DNA of 64,000 nucleotides from an uncultured Alphaproteobacteria bacterium (GTDB lineage: Bacteria > Pseudomonadota > Alphaproteobacteria > Caulobacterales > Aquidulcibacteraceae): the NCBI GenBank assembly GCA_902826245.1, contig CADEEA010000004.1, positions 1-64,000 on the forward strand, in the 5' to 3' direction. Under the pieces are notes generated by a model. That model was not told the origin of the DNA, did no database searches, and saw only the letters and a list, made by a program, of their open reading frames with translations. Every line of letters begins with the position of its first letter. The first letter of the stretch is position 1. Both the position numbers and the translations under genes were made by a program. Below, piece by piece: positions 1-8,769 of this stretch.

Positions 1-54
1 TAGAGCATCTGACTTTTAATCAGGGGGTCGCGGGTTCGAATCCCGCCGGGCTCA
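1..54 (+). tRNA. tRNA-Lys(UUU), 5' end outside the window
   Basis: The anticodon stem (8-12 with 20-24) encloses a 7-nt loop at 13-19 with anticodon TTT at 15-17, which reads lysine codons. The T arm has a GCGGG/CCCGC stem (30-34 with 42-46) around TTCGAAT. The 3' acceptor strand is 47-53 with discriminator A54. No CCA is encoded. The 5' acceptor and most of the D arm lie upstream of base 1. Identity rests on the anticodon loop, which is clear. Confidence 0.9.
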
Positions 55-96
55 CTTTGTGCACCTACCGCTCAGAACCGCGCGCAGCGGGTTCCG

Positions 97-1548
97 TTAG
101 TCCGTCGCCGGTAGGCGCAGGCGCGCTTCAAGACCGCCGAGCGCGCTGCGGCCAAAACTTATTTCGCCAGCATAGAGTTCAACCGTCTCCAGCAGGATTG
201 AGAGCCCAAGCCCCTGGCCTGGCGCGGCCTCATCCAAGCGCGCGCCGCGTGCTTTTGCGCGGGCGATGTCGGCTTCAGAGAGCCCCGGGCCGTCATCCTC
301 GACGATAATATCGAGCACGCCTTTGACATCCGCCGGCGCGCGCACGCGCACCACGACTTGGCTTTTCCCATACTTACAGGCGTTGTCGATCAGATTGGCG
401 GCCATCTCCAGGAGATCCTCGCGCTCGCCACGAAATGTGAGGTCGCCTTCCACTTCGAGTGAAATATCCATCGCTTTCGCGTGATCGTATTTCTGCTCCA
501 TCATGAAGACGAGGTCGCTCAAATTCTGGTTGACCGGCGTACGATATGCGATGGTGGCCGCTTGCGGTCCGGCGCGAGCGTCTGCGCGGGCCGCGACCCG
601 CGCGCGACGCAATTGGCGCTCGACGAAGCTTTCCATCTCCTCGACCGATTGCTTCAGCACTGAATCGCCCGCGCGGCCCTCGGCGGCGGCGTTCTTCAAC
701 ACCGCTATCGGCGTCTTCAGCGCGTGCGCTAGATTGCCGACATGGCGGCGCGCGCGCTCCACCACTTCACGATTGTGATCGATCAGCGCGTTGAGCTCGC
801 CTGCTACCGGCAGGAGTTCGGCTGGGTATTCCCCGTTCAAACGCTCGGAATCCCCGCGGCGGACTGCTGCGATATCGTTAGTGAAATCGCGCAGCGGGCG
901 CAAACCCACCCACACCTGCAGCGCGGCCAACCCCGCAATCACGAAGGCGCAAAACAGCATGAACAGCGCGATCGCCGGCGCCAACAGCGTGTTGGTGTCG
1001 GCCAAGATCGCGCCCGAGGCGACCCCGACCACAAACAAATAATCGCCGTCGAGGCCTGGAATGCGCGCCACCCGGGCGACGACGCGCAGAGATTCCCGGT
1101 CTGGGCCGGGTAGATTTATGAAATGCGGCTGCGCAGATGTGGCCGACGCCGTCAGCCGCCGCGCCGTGGCGGCGTCGATGTCGATCGCAACGTCAACCAA
1201 AGAAGGCGAGATGTAGCGCACGATGAGGCGCGCATCGGGTTCGATTTTCGCAATTTGGAAATAGCGGCCGCTCAGGCCGCGCATGTAGCGTGGATCGTAC
1301 GGCAGATCGCGCAAGGCGATGTCGCCTTCGCTCAGGCCTGGAATGGCGTTCGAGATCAGATCGTCGGCCACGCTCTCGATCTGCGGATCGATCAGCAGGC
1401 GCATGAGTTCACGATTGAACTGGGTGTAAGATATCCACGCCACCAGAGCGAGGCCGGCGACACTGAGAATTGCGATCGCAAGCAGGCGCGCGGCCAGCGA
1501 CCGTTTTATCAGGTTGACGAAATCCCGCAGCGCCGATTGCGGCGTCAC
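97..1548 (-). CDS. PhoQ-like sensor histidine kinase
   Basis: Membrane sensor kinase of 483 aa, presumed partner of the OmpR-type regulator just upstream. A short cytoplasmic N-terminus is followed by a membrane helix (about 20-42), a periplasmic sensor region (about 43-187), a second helix (about 188-212), a HAMP-like linker, and the phosphoacceptor box LAHALKTP with His275. The C-terminal ATPase shows the N box (NLIDNACKYG), the G1 box (VEDDGPGL) and the G2 box (GQGLGLSI). The ALKTP form of the H box is typical of PhoQ-type kinases. Its start overlaps the regulator stop by 4 nt, so the two are co-transcribed. The ligand is unknown; divalent cations or envelope stress are only analogies. Confidence 0.9.
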   Translation of the reverse strand: MTPQSALRDFVNLIKRSLAARLLAIAILSVAGLALVAWISYTQFNRELMRLLIDPQIESVADDLISNAIPGLSEGDIALRDLPYDPRYMRGLSGRYFQIAKIEPDARLIVRYISPSLVDVAIDIDAATARRLTASATSAQPHFINLPGPDRESLRVVARVARIPGLDGDYLFVVGVASGAILADTNTLLAPAIALFMLFCAFVIAGLAALQVWVGLRPLRDFTNDIAAVRRGDSERLNGEYPAELLPVAGELNALIDHNREVVERARRHVGNLAHALKTPIAVLKNAAAEGRAGDSVLKQSVEEMESFVERQLRRARVAARADARAGPQAATIAYRTPVNQNLSDLVFMMEQKYDHAKAMDISLEVEGDLTFRGEREDLLEMAANLIDNACKYGKSQVVVRVRAPADVKGVLDIIVEDDGPGLSEADIARAKARGARLDEAAPGQGLGLSILLETVELYAGEISFGRSALGGLEARLRLPATD

Positions 1549-2216
1549 TGTTGCTCGGCAGGGTTGACCAAACGGTAGCCCAGGCCCTTCTCAGTGATGA
1601 TGCGCTCGCTGCCGATCTTGCGCCGCAGAATGCCGACGAACACTTCGATCGTGTTGGAATCGCGCTCGTGATCCTGGGCGTAGATTTTCTCGGTGAGCTC
1701 GGTGCGCGAGACGATACGCCCGGCATGGTGCATCAAATAGTCGAGCACCTTGTATTGATACGCCGTCAGCTTGATCGGCACGCCGTTCACCGTCACCTGG
1801 CCGGTCGCGGAATTGAGACTAAGATCGCCCACTTCGAGCACGGAGGATTTGTGATCGGTCTGGCGGCGTACGTTGGAACGCACACGCGCCAGCAATTCCG
1901 CCATGTGGAACGGCTTGGTGACGTAATCGTTGGCGCCGAGATCCAGCCCCTCGACCTTCTCACTCCAGCGGTCGCGCGCAGAGAGGATCAGCACCGGATG
2001 GGTGCGCCCCTCCTTGCGCCACGCTTTGAGTACGCTGAGGCCGTCGACTTTGGGCAGCCCCAGATCGAGGATGGCGATGTCGTAGGGCTCGGTCTCGCCG
2101 AGGAATTGCCCGTCTTCGCCGTTGTCGGCGGTGTCGACTGTGTAGCCGGCGTCGGTCAGCGCGGAGGCGAGTTGCTCCCGGAGGTTCTTGTCGTCCTCAA
2201 CCACCAGAACCCGCAT
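1545..2216 (-). CDS. OmpR/PhoP-family response regulator
   Basis: Two-domain DNA-binding response regulator of 223 aa. The receiver domain has the acidic pair EDD at 8-10, phosphoacceptor Asp51 (ILDLGLPKVDG) and the conserved Lys in YVTKPF. The C-terminal winged helix (about 125-220) includes the typical TAYQYKVLDYLM and RRKIG segments. It precedes and overlaps the PhoQ-like kinase gene (ATGA overlap) and follows a PepSY-protein gene by about 20 bp, so the three probably form one operon. It is expected to receive phosphate from that kinase and regulate envelope functions. The exact regulon cannot be read from sequence. Confidence 0.93.
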   Translation of the reverse strand: MRVLVVEDDKNLREQLASALTDAGYTVDTADNGEDGQFLGETEPYDIAILDLGLPKVDGLSVLKAWRKEGRTHPVLILSARDRWSEKVEGLDLGANDYVTKPFHMAELLARVRSNVRRQTDHKSSVLEVGDLSLNSATGQVTVNGVPIKLTAYQYKVLDYLMHHAGRIVSRTELTEKIYAQDHERDSNTIEVFVGILRRKIGSERIITEKGLGYRLVNPAEQQ

Positions 2217-2235
2217 GCGATCTCCCCAAAAGCGC

Positions 2236-2544
2236 CTAACGCAAACGCCCGCTTACGGCGTCGACGCGGAATTCCTCGATGGTGACCCCATCGGCCATCC
2301 GCCAGCGGATGACATAGACAGGGCGATCCCCATCCTCAAGCCGGTGGCCGACATAGGCGCCGCCGAAACGAGCGCGCAGCATGTCCGACACCTCGCGGAT
2401 CGGGCGCACGGCTTGGCGTTCCCGCTCCTGCCCCCGTTCCTGGGCCGGCATGATCCAGCCAGGCTGAACCGTCTGCGCCGCCGCCTCGGACGCGCCGATT
2501 GCGCCGATCAGGGCGAGCGTTGCGAGGAGAGAGGCTTTGACCAT
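2236..2544 (-). CDS. secreted PepSY-like protein upstream of the PhoPQ-like pair
   Basis: A 102-aa protein with a Sec signal peptide (hydrophobic 5-20, cleavage near AAA-Q). The mature part ends in a pattern typical of a single PepSY unit: a region starting near IREVSDMLRARFGG, then the strand YVIRW and a C-terminal FRVDAVSGRL. PepSY proteins are periplasmic and often sit beside two-component systems, where they are suspected to modulate the sensor or proteases. It is the first gene of the three-gene operon with the response regulator and kinase. The family call is by pattern only. Confidence 0.7.
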   Translation of the reverse strand: MVKASLLATLALIGAIGASEAAAQTVQPGWIMPAQERGQERERQAVRPIREVSDMLRARFGGAYVGHRLEDGDRPVYVIRWRMADGVTIEEFRVDAVSGRLR

Positions 2545-2588
2545 GGGCTGTGATCTACCAGCGCCGCTCTGAACGGGTCCTGAATAGT

Positions 2589-3050
2589 CTAGGCGGCCCG
2601 TGGGATCGGCTTGTAATGATCGGGATCGCTGGCGTCGATCACGAACGGAGGCTGCGACGCCGAAGCAAGGGTTCGGCGTGCAAGCTCCTCCATCTTCAGC
2701 ATGTGGCCGGTTGTTTCGAGCACCTTGGCGCGAACCACGATTTCGGCTGCCTTATCGATCGGATTCTCTCCCCGTTCCCAGCGACCAATCGTCTGCACGT
2801 CCCGCCCCACAAGGGCCGCCAGTTCTGCCTGGGTTAGGCCGAACTCCGTACGGACAAAGCGCAGTTCGTTAGGCTGCATGCCGGATTCCTTGGCTGCGAT
2901 CTCCATCATCAGGACATGATGAAGAAGGCCAACATTGGGGATCGTGATGACGTCCTCACCGTCGTCATCGGTGAGCACAGTCAGATCCTTGAGGATGACG
3001 TTATCGAGCCCGCATTCGTCATAGCGGTAGTCGATATTAACCCTCTTCAT
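2589..3050 (-). CDS. HTH antitoxin, MqsA/YgiT-like (XRE) family
   Basis: Putative antitoxin of 153 aa. The N-terminal part carries the YDECGLDNV segment seen in MqsA/YgiT-type antitoxins, but only one Cys is present, so the usual zinc-binding CxxC pairs are missing. An XRE/Cro HTH follows at about 65-105 (RTEFGLTQAELAALVG, then QTIGRWERG). A C-terminal tail ends near 153. Its start overlaps the stop of the DUF4258 toxin gene upstream by 4 nt. The toxin-first order is typical of this class. It probably neutralises the toxin and binds the palindrome at 3386-3400 to repress the operon. Confidence 0.8.
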   Translation of the reverse strand: MKRVNIDYRYDECGLDNVILKDLTVLTDDDGEDVITIPNVGLLHHVLMMEIAAKESGMQPNELRFVRTEFGLTQAELAALVGRDVQTIGRWERGENPIDKAAEIVVRAKVLETTGHMLKMEELARRTLASASQPPFVIDASDPDHYKPIPRAA

Positions 3051-3376
3051 TTCTCATCTCTCCACATCACTGTTACGATCTTTAGGTTGCAATCCCCGTT
3101 CGGAATTACGACCGCCCTGACCGTTCTACGACCGCTATTGGGAGTCGTTCCCTCTATGCGGTATTTGAAGAACCCCTCCCGGGTGGCGGGAACAGGCTCC
3201 TCATAAACAAATCCTGTCTTCAACAAGTGGAGAAGGTCCCCCATGATGAGGTCCCGCTCCAAAAGTTGATCTTTTGCGTGCCTCGTTCGAGCCACGTTGA
3301 GCATTGGCGATTTTGCACACTCGTTGATGCGCCGGGTGGCCTCGGCAGGACTCCATTTTCCCGGACCACTCGCCAT
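3047..3376 (-). CDS. DUF4258-family putative toxin
   Basis: Small protein of 109 aa from the ATG at 3376, which has an AGG-type ribosome site 8 nt upstream. A GTG 9 nt earlier is the alternative. The core TRHAKDQLLERDL followed by a helix and strands (FFKYRIEG, RTVRAVVI, LKIVTVMW) matches the compact fold of DUF4258 proteins, which resemble RelE/BrnT-like toxins. The coding sequence overlaps the antitoxin start by 4 nt. Activity, probably an RNase or translation inhibitor, is inferred from context only. Other members of the family lack a defined target. Confidence 0.7.
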   Translation of the reverse strand: MASGPGKWSPAEATRRINECAKSPMLNVARTRHAKDQLLERDLIMGDLLHLLKTGFVYEEPVPATREGFFKYRIEGTTPNSGRRTVRAVVIPNGDCNLKIVTVMWRDEK

Positions 3377-3385
3377 TGGAATCAC

Positions 3386-3400
3386 CTATCACGATGATAG
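3386..3400. promoter_or_regulatory. palindromic operator of the toxin-antitoxin operon
   Basis: A perfect 6-bp inverted repeat, CTATCA-CGA-TGATAG, lies 9 bp upstream of the toxin ATG and overlaps a TATCAT -10-like hexamer on the minus strand. Autorepression by the HTH antitoxin is the simplest reading. The promoter assignment itself is weak. Confidence 0.55.
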
Positions 3401-3468
3401 ATAACGTCAGCTTAATTCCCTGTGAAGGGGTATGGATGCACTCAAGTGTGGCATTGGTGCACCAATCC

Positions 3469-4371
3469 TCAGCCCGGCGGCCGTTGCGGCTGATAATCGC
3501 GTTTCGGCCATCTTTTCACGAACTTGCGCAATTCGTCATCCAGCGTGTCCGGCAGCATGATCTGTAGCCGCACCAATTGGTCGCCCAGGCCGGCGACGCC
3601 TTTGCCCTTGAGCCGGAGCATCATCCCGGAGTTCGCCCCCGCCGGCACGGTTAACGCCACCTTGCCGCTGGGCGTGGGCGCTTCGATCCGCGCGCCCTCC
3701 ACCGCCTCGGTCAGCGAGATATTGAGGTCCATGTGGATATCTTGGCCGTCGCGGCGGAACAGCGGATGGGTGCGGATGTTGAGCTCCACGAGCGCATCGC
3801 CGGCGGGCCCGCCCTGAGTTCCCGCCCCGCCCTGGCCTTTGAGCCGCAGCACTTGGCCGCTCTCGACGCCCGCCGGGATATTAATGTCGAGCGTACGCCC
3901 TTCAGTCAGTGAAATGCGGCGCTTGGCGCCGACCACCGCATCGAGGAAATCGACATCCAGAGTGAACCGCACGTCGCGTCCGCGCATCCGGGCATAGGTG
4001 CGTGCGCCGCCGCCGCCGCCGAAACCAGGGCCGAACAGGTCCGAAAAGATGTCGCCCAGGTCGAAAGCATCCCCGCCCGGCCCGGGTCCGGCGCCCGCAT
4101 GGGCGCGCGCGCCCTGCCGGGATCGAGGCCCGTAGGCCATGCGTTCATTGCCGTCGGCGTCAATCTCGCCACGATCGAAGCGGGCCTTCTGGGCGGGATC
4201 GGAAAGTAGGTTGAAGGCCGCGGTGGCGCGCTTGAAGCGTTCTTCCGCGGCTTTGTCATTGGGACGAACGTCGGGATGCAGCTCTTTGGCCAGTTTGCGG
4301 TAGGCGCGACGAATGTCCTCCGCTGTGGAGGTGCGGCCAAGGCCGAGTGCGGCGTAGGGATCCCAGCTCAA
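3469..4371 (-). CDS. DnaJ-class co-chaperone, CbpA type
   Basis: J-domain protein of 300 aa. The J domain occupies about 3-68, with the HPD motif at 32-34 that stimulates DnaK ATPase activity. A glycine-rich linker (about 85-125, FGGGGG) leads to two beta-rich substrate-binding domains (about 130-290). There is no CxxCxGxG zinc finger, so this is a class B / CbpA-like protein rather than canonical DnaJ. It lies downstream of the gene transfer agent cluster on the same strand, separated by about 90 bp with a possible TATAGA -10. There is no reason to assume a link with the agent. Confidence 0.9.
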   Translation of the reverse strand: MSWDPYAALGLGRTSTAEDIRRAYRKLAKELHPDVRPNDKAAEERFKRATAAFNLLSDPAQKARFDRGEIDADGNERMAYGPRSRQGARAHAGAGPGPGGDAFDLGDIFSDLFGPGFGGGGGARTYARMRGRDVRFTLDVDFLDAVVGAKRRISLTEGRTLDINIPAGVESGQVLRLKGQGGAGTQGGPAGDALVELNIRTHPLFRRDGQDIHMDLNISLTEAVEGARIEAPTPSGKVALTVPAGANSGMMLRLKGKGVAGLGDQLVRLQIMLPDTLDDELRKFVKRWPKRDYQPQRPPG

Positions 4372-4462
4372 TGTCGGCGGCGCTCCAGCCTGGTCCTGCC
4401 TCTATACCCTGCACATCCCGTTCCGCGAGCCGGAATCAGCGGCCGGGGGCCAATCTCAGCCT

Positions 4463-7400
4463 CTATAATGTTATGGTTAACTGCTTCTTCAACCCTGTGA
4501 CGCCATCTCGGCCCAATTGCGAGACCCGTATCAGCAGTGAGGTGGGCAAAAGCCCGAAATCCGCCGTCTGCTCGGCTGCAGTATAGGCATAGCCCGGCTG
4601 CGTCAGCTCCAGGCTGCGTTTCACGATAGCGCCATCGAGTATGTCCAGCAGGTAAGCTTCCGCCGCGGCGCCTATGGGCGGTTCTCCCGGTCCCCAGGAA
4701 TCGCCGGCGCTGGCGCAGCGCACCCAACTCAGCGCGACATCCCCGCTTGCGACGCGCTTTCCGCGCATATGCGCCGGCGCCCAGGGCCGCACCGCCGCAT
4801 GCGGCAGGGTCGCCATCAGCGCCGCTGCACGCGCATCGCTGACAAGCCCTCCCGTAGGCGGCGCGCGAAACGCCAGTGCTTCGTTCCATTCGTGTGCGCC
4901 GACATCGAGGCGCACGAGCCTTTCGTCGAGCTTCACGATCCGCGCGCCAACCGGGTGGGGCGCAGCCATTGCGTGCGCCGAACCTAATTGACCGCGCAGG
5001 AAGCCGGAGAGTTCGTACTCGTTGTCGCCCACCAGCACGCAATCGCGCGCCTGCACGATCTCCCATTCGGCCCCCGATTCAATCGCGAACACGTTGGCGC
5101 CGTCGAGCAGCGCCGCCTTAGTCGCGCTCGAGAGCGTTCCGCCATAGAGTTTGATGCGAATACGATTGCCGTCGTCCCAGCGCGCGACCGGCCCCGGCCA
5201 CAACGCCCACAACAATTCTCCCATGATCGCGGGCTGAGTTGCGATCGCACGCCGGCTCGCAATTGCGCCCGCATACACTTCGTGCGCACCAAGCCACGGC
5301 GCGGCGAACACAGCGGCAAGCGGGCGCTCCTCGGTTTCAGCGCCCGGCAATTGCGGTAGGTCCAGAACCGAAAACGCCGGCGTCGGCGCAATCGGGGGCG
5401 GCGCCGGCGCGGCGGGCTCGGCAAGGCGCACCTGCGCCGGAAACGCCGAGCGCGCGCGGCGCAATTCAATCCGCCTTTCTTCGGCATCCTCGATCCGCGC
5501 GATCTCGTATACATCGCCCCCGCCGAGCGTGACGCGATCCCCAGGCTCCAACGCCAAGTGCGCGGGGCCCAGAGCGATCTTCAACGCCTCCGCGTGCGCA
5601 CGCAGATCCGCCAGCACGCGCTGCGCGACGCCCTCGGCGGCTTCAGCTTCCAGCACCAAAGGCGCATCGAGCGAGACCGCGCCGCCTTCAGCCTTATCGA
5701 GCCTGCGGGCGCTGACATTGCCGATATGATAGTCCTGAGTAGGATCGAGAAAGCGCACGCGCACCTCGATCGGAGTCTCTGCGCTGTCGCCGCGTCCGGC
5801 GTAGAGTTCACCCGCCGCGTCCTCGGCGAGATCATCCGGCGCAATGGCGAGCGCGGCTTCAGCGGCGCGGTGGCGAAAGCGGACGACGCCACCTGACTCA
5901 GCGGCGCTGAAATCGTAGGCCGACATCAAGGGTTCAAGCGCATCACGCGCGCTTGCGGGCGCATCGACGATGTAGCCGCTGACCGCGCCCTGCAATGCGG
6001 CGACATCGACATCCGCAACTTCAGCGCGCGCGCACAGATGCGCCACCACCTCGCCCAGATCGGATAGCCCCGCGCGCCCGTTGAGCCAGTGCCCAAGCCG
6101 CCACGACGCGCCGTCAGTCCAGACATCTTTGCGCGCCGGGAACGCGGGGTGCGGGCGCGCATCGTAACACCAGAGCGCCATCTCCTCGATCATCGGTTTG
6201 CCGTTGAGGCTTGAGGTCGGATTGTTGGCGCCGCCGATTTCCCAATAGGAGAGGTACGCTTGCAGCATCCGGCGCTGGATCAGGTCGTCGCGCGCGCCGG
6301 TGGAAAACGGGGGCAGCGCGTTTTCATCGCTCTTGGCGTCGATGAAGAGATTGGGGGCGTTGGCGCCCTTGTCGACGGCGGGGCACCCCAGTTCGATAAA
6401 CCAGATCGGCTTCGACTGAGCGGTCCAAGCCGTCGGCGATCCTGCCCGTACGCCGCCCGGGCGATTATAGTGCGCGCGCGCCCAGAAATTGCGCACATCC
6501 TTGGCGCGGAACACCCATGGCTCACCATAGGCGCCGTCGCTGATGGTCGTGCGCGTCTGCGCGGTGCGCGCTGCGTCATTGGCGTAGAAGAAGTCGTAAT
6601 TCTCGCCCGCCTCGATGCGGCCGGAGAGATATTCCGGGTTATGAATGCTGGACGCGAGCGAAGCGTCAGCATGGGTCGAGCCCGAGCGCCAATCGGTAAG
6701 CGGCGGATACCAATCGATGCCGACAACATCGATGTTGGAATCGGCCCAGAGCGGATCGAGGTGAAAAAACACATCGCCGGTTCCATCTTGCGGCTGGTGG
6801 CCGCCATATTCACTCCAGTCGGCGGCGTAGGTAATCTTCGGCGTGGCGCCGAGCATCGCGCGCACGTCGGCGACCAAACTCTTCAACGCCGTCACCGCGG
6901 GATAGTTCGAAGCGCTGTCGCGCGCGGTGGTGAGGCCGCGCATTTCCGAACCGATTACGAACGCATCGACACCGCCCGCCAGCGCGGCGAGTTTGGCGTG
7001 GTGCAAAATGAAGCGGCGGTACGACCATTCGCTCGGCCCGGAATAGGTCGGCGCCCCGCCGCTGGCGCCAAAATGCGCCGGCGCTGCAGCTCCAAAGAAC
7101 GCGGCGACTTGCGATGTCGCAGCGCCCGATTTGTCGGGCGATCCTGGCTGACCGGCCGCTGGATGCAGTGTTATTCGCCCGCGCCATGGATAAGCCGCCT
7201 GCGCAGCCGCGCCATAGGGATCGGGCAACGCATTGCCCTGCTCCACATCCATCAGCACGAACGGATAAAGCCCGACTTTGTAGCCGCGCGCCTTCAGCTC
7301 GGTGATCGCCTGCAGCACGCAATCGTCGCTGGGTGTGCCGCCATAAGCTGGCGCCGCGTCGACTTGGCTTACAATATGTGCGCCCGCGCGCGTCACTCCG

Positions 7401-8338
7401 CCAGCGCGCCAGCTGATCGGCGTGGTTTCCTTGGCGGCGATCTCCACTCCAGGCTTGAGCAGGCAATTGCCGCAGCGCAGATCGTCGCCAAACCAGGCGA
7501 CCACCAGAAGCACGGTGTCGCAATTGGGAAAATCCGCTTTCAGCTGATCGAGTGAGACCAAAATATTGGCGCGGCCGCGTTCAGCATGAACATTTTCGGC
7601 GACCTCCTGCCCCGGCCCGTTGCGACGCAACACGGGGCTTGTGGCGTACACAAATTCCCCCGAGCCTGGGATCAGGCAAACGCTCTTGACCAATTCTTCA
7701 AAACGCGGGCCCGCATCTGGGGAAGGCGTAGCACGCATCACTTCGAACGAAAGCTGCGGGATCGTATTGCCGAAGCGCTCCAGGGCCATGTCCTCGAACA
7801 CGACATAAGCGAGCCCGCGATAGCCGGGCGCGTTGTCGGCGCCCTCAATGGCCTCGATTAAGGCGTCTGGCGTCTGCGTCTCCGAGCCCGCATGCAGGCG
7901 CCAGGCGAATTCCGAAAGATCAAGCTCCTCGCCATTGGCCCACACCCGCCCGATGCGCGCGACCTCGCCCTCGCACAACCCTACCGCAAAGGACAACGTG
8001 TAAGAATAAGTGCGACTGGTGAGGCGCGGCCCGCCTTTGCCGCCGACTTCTTCGGTATGGGCATGCTCCTTGAAGCGCGCGGCCCAGATCACCTGACCAG
8101 CCAACCGCACCCGACCATAAATGGCCGGGATCGAGGCGCCTTCGGATGACGCTTGCAGGTGCAGATCGGTGAGCCGCGCGCCTTCATGACGCAATTTCGG
8201 ACCGAACAATTGCTGGTCGATGCTGCGCCCGAGCGCTGCCCCCCCCGCCTGCAACAACGCGGCGCCAATCTGGCTCAAGGCGCCGGGCAGGCGCGAGCCG
8301 ATGGCTTTGCCGATCGTGGAGAGGACTAGTTCGGCCAT
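4463..8338 (-). CDS. GTA g15: baseplate megatron / host-specificity protein with TIM-barrel-like domain
   Basis: Largest GTA protein, 1291 aa from the ATG at 8338, which overlaps the end of g14 by 13 nt. A longer open frame upstream reads through g14 and is not used. It starts with a helical hydrophobic stretch (TIGKAIGSRLPGAL). The central part (about 400-750) looks like the GTA TIM-barrel-like glycoside-hydrolase fold (for example IDVVGIDWYPPLTDWR and WFIELGCP). The C-terminal part is like phage tail protein J/gp53 domains. In RcGTA this protein forms the baseplate and contacts the cell surface. It is the last gene of the cluster. Confidence 0.92.
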   Translation of the reverse strand: MAELVLSTIGKAIGSRLPGALSQIGAALLQAGGAALGRSIDQQLFGPKLRHEGARLTDLHLQASSEGASIPAIYGRVRLAGQVIWAARFKEHAHTEEVGGKGGPRLTSRTYSYTLSFAVGLCEGEVARIGRVWANGEELDLSEFAWRLHAGSETQTPDALIEAIEGADNAPGYRGLAYVVFEDMALERFGNTIPQLSFEVMRATPSPDAGPRFEELVKSVCLIPGSGEFVYATSPVLRRNGPGQEVAENVHAERGRANILVSLDQLKADFPNCDTVLLVVAWFGDDLRCGNCLLKPGVEIAAKETTPISWRAGGVTRAGAHIVSQVDAAPAYGGTPSDDCVLQAITELKARGYKVGLYPFVLMDVEQGNALPDPYGAAAQAAYPWRGRITLHPAAGQPGSPDKSGAATSQVAAFFGAAAPAHFGASGGAPTYSGPSEWSYRRFILHHAKLAALAGGVDAFVIGSEMRGLTTARDSASNYPAVTALKSLVADVRAMLGATPKITYAADWSEYGGHQPQDGTGDVFFHLDPLWADSNIDVVGIDWYPPLTDWRSGSTHADASLASSIHNPEYLSGRIEAGENYDFFYANDAARTAQTRTTISDGAYGEPWVFRAKDVRNFWARAHYNRPGGVRAGSPTAWTAQSKPIWFIELGCPAVDKGANAPNLFIDAKSDENALPPFSTGARDDLIQRRMLQAYLSYWEIGGANNPTSSLNGKPMIEEMALWCYDARPHPAFPARKDVWTDGASWRLGHWLNGRAGLSDLGEVVAHLCARAEVADVDVAALQGAVSGYIVDAPASARDALEPLMSAYDFSAAESGGVVRFRHRAAEAALAIAPDDLAEDAAGELYAGRGDSAETPIEVRVRFLDPTQDYHIGNVSARRLDKAEGGAVSLDAPLVLEAEAAEGVAQRVLADLRAHAEALKIALGPAHLALEPGDRVTLGGGDVYEIARIEDAEERRIELRRARSAFPAQVRLAEPAAPAPPPIAPTPAFSVLDLPQLPGAETEERPLAAVFAAPWLGAHEVYAGAIASRRAIATQPAIMGELLWALWPGPVARWDDGNRIRIKLYGGTLSSATKAALLDGANVFAIESGAEWEIVQARDCVLVGDNEYELSGFLRGQLGSAHAMAAPHPVGARIVKLDERLVRLDVGAHEWNEALAFRAPPTGGLVSDARAAALMATLPHAAVRPWAPAHMRGKRVASGDVALSWVRCASAGDSWGPGEPPIGAAAEAYLLDILDGAIVKRSLELTQPGYAYTAAEQTADFGLLPTSLLIRVSQLGRDGVTGLKKQLTITL

Positions 8339-8769
8339 GGGCTCACACCGGGAAAGGAAAATGCTGCGGCCGAACGCGCGCGCCACCACGGCGCATAGCG
8401 CGAGCGCACCACTGCGCGCCCCCAATAGGCGTGGATAAGCCGCTGCTCCTCGTCGAGAATGGCGGCGTGTTTTGCGGGGGAGTTTGCTTCCATGCGGAAA
8501 AGCAACACGTCGCCAGGCGCGGCGGCGTCGCGCTCGACCTCAACCAAGTGCCGTCGCGCCGCCTCCAACAGCGTCTCAGCGCCCTGCGCCTCGGCCCAAT
8601 CGGGCGTATAGGCGGGCGCAAGTTCCGGTTCGGCGCCGTAGAGTGCGCGCCAGACGCCGCGGATCAGTCCAAGACAATCGCAGCCTGCGCCTTTCGCACT
8701 GGCTTGATGGCGATATGGCGTGCCGATCCACTCGCGCGCTTCAGCGAGGATCACGTGACGGGAGATCAT
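8326..8769 (-). CDS. GTA g14: NlpC/P60 peptidoglycan peptidase
   Basis: Cell-wall peptidase of 147 aa that in RcGTA sits in the tail and helps cross the peptidoglycan. The catalytic Cys lies in GCDCLGLIRG (about 30) and the His in KHAAIL (about 104), in the NlpC/P60 order. The N-terminal AREWIGTPYRHQAS segment is also family-typical. It overlaps g13 by 4 nt and g15 by 13 nt. The length is normal for GTA g14. Confidence 0.93.
   Translation of the reverse strand: MISRHVILAEAREWIGTPYRHQASAKGAGCDCLGLIRGVWRALYGAEPELAPAYTPDWAEAQGAETLLEAARRHLVEVERDAAAPGDVLLFRMEANSPAKHAAILDEEQRLIHAYWGRAVVRSRYAPWWRARSAAAFSFPGVSPWPN

Noticed and set aside
4480..4500. TTAA-N7-TTCA resembling a CtrA box
   Set aside because: It lies within the last codons of GTA g15, is not at a promoter for any gene, and has a mismatch in the second half-site.
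6260..7555. Plus-strand open frame of about 431 codons inside GTA g15
   Set aside because: Antisense to the well-supported megatron gene, with no ribosome site or domain. High GC leaves such frames open by chance.
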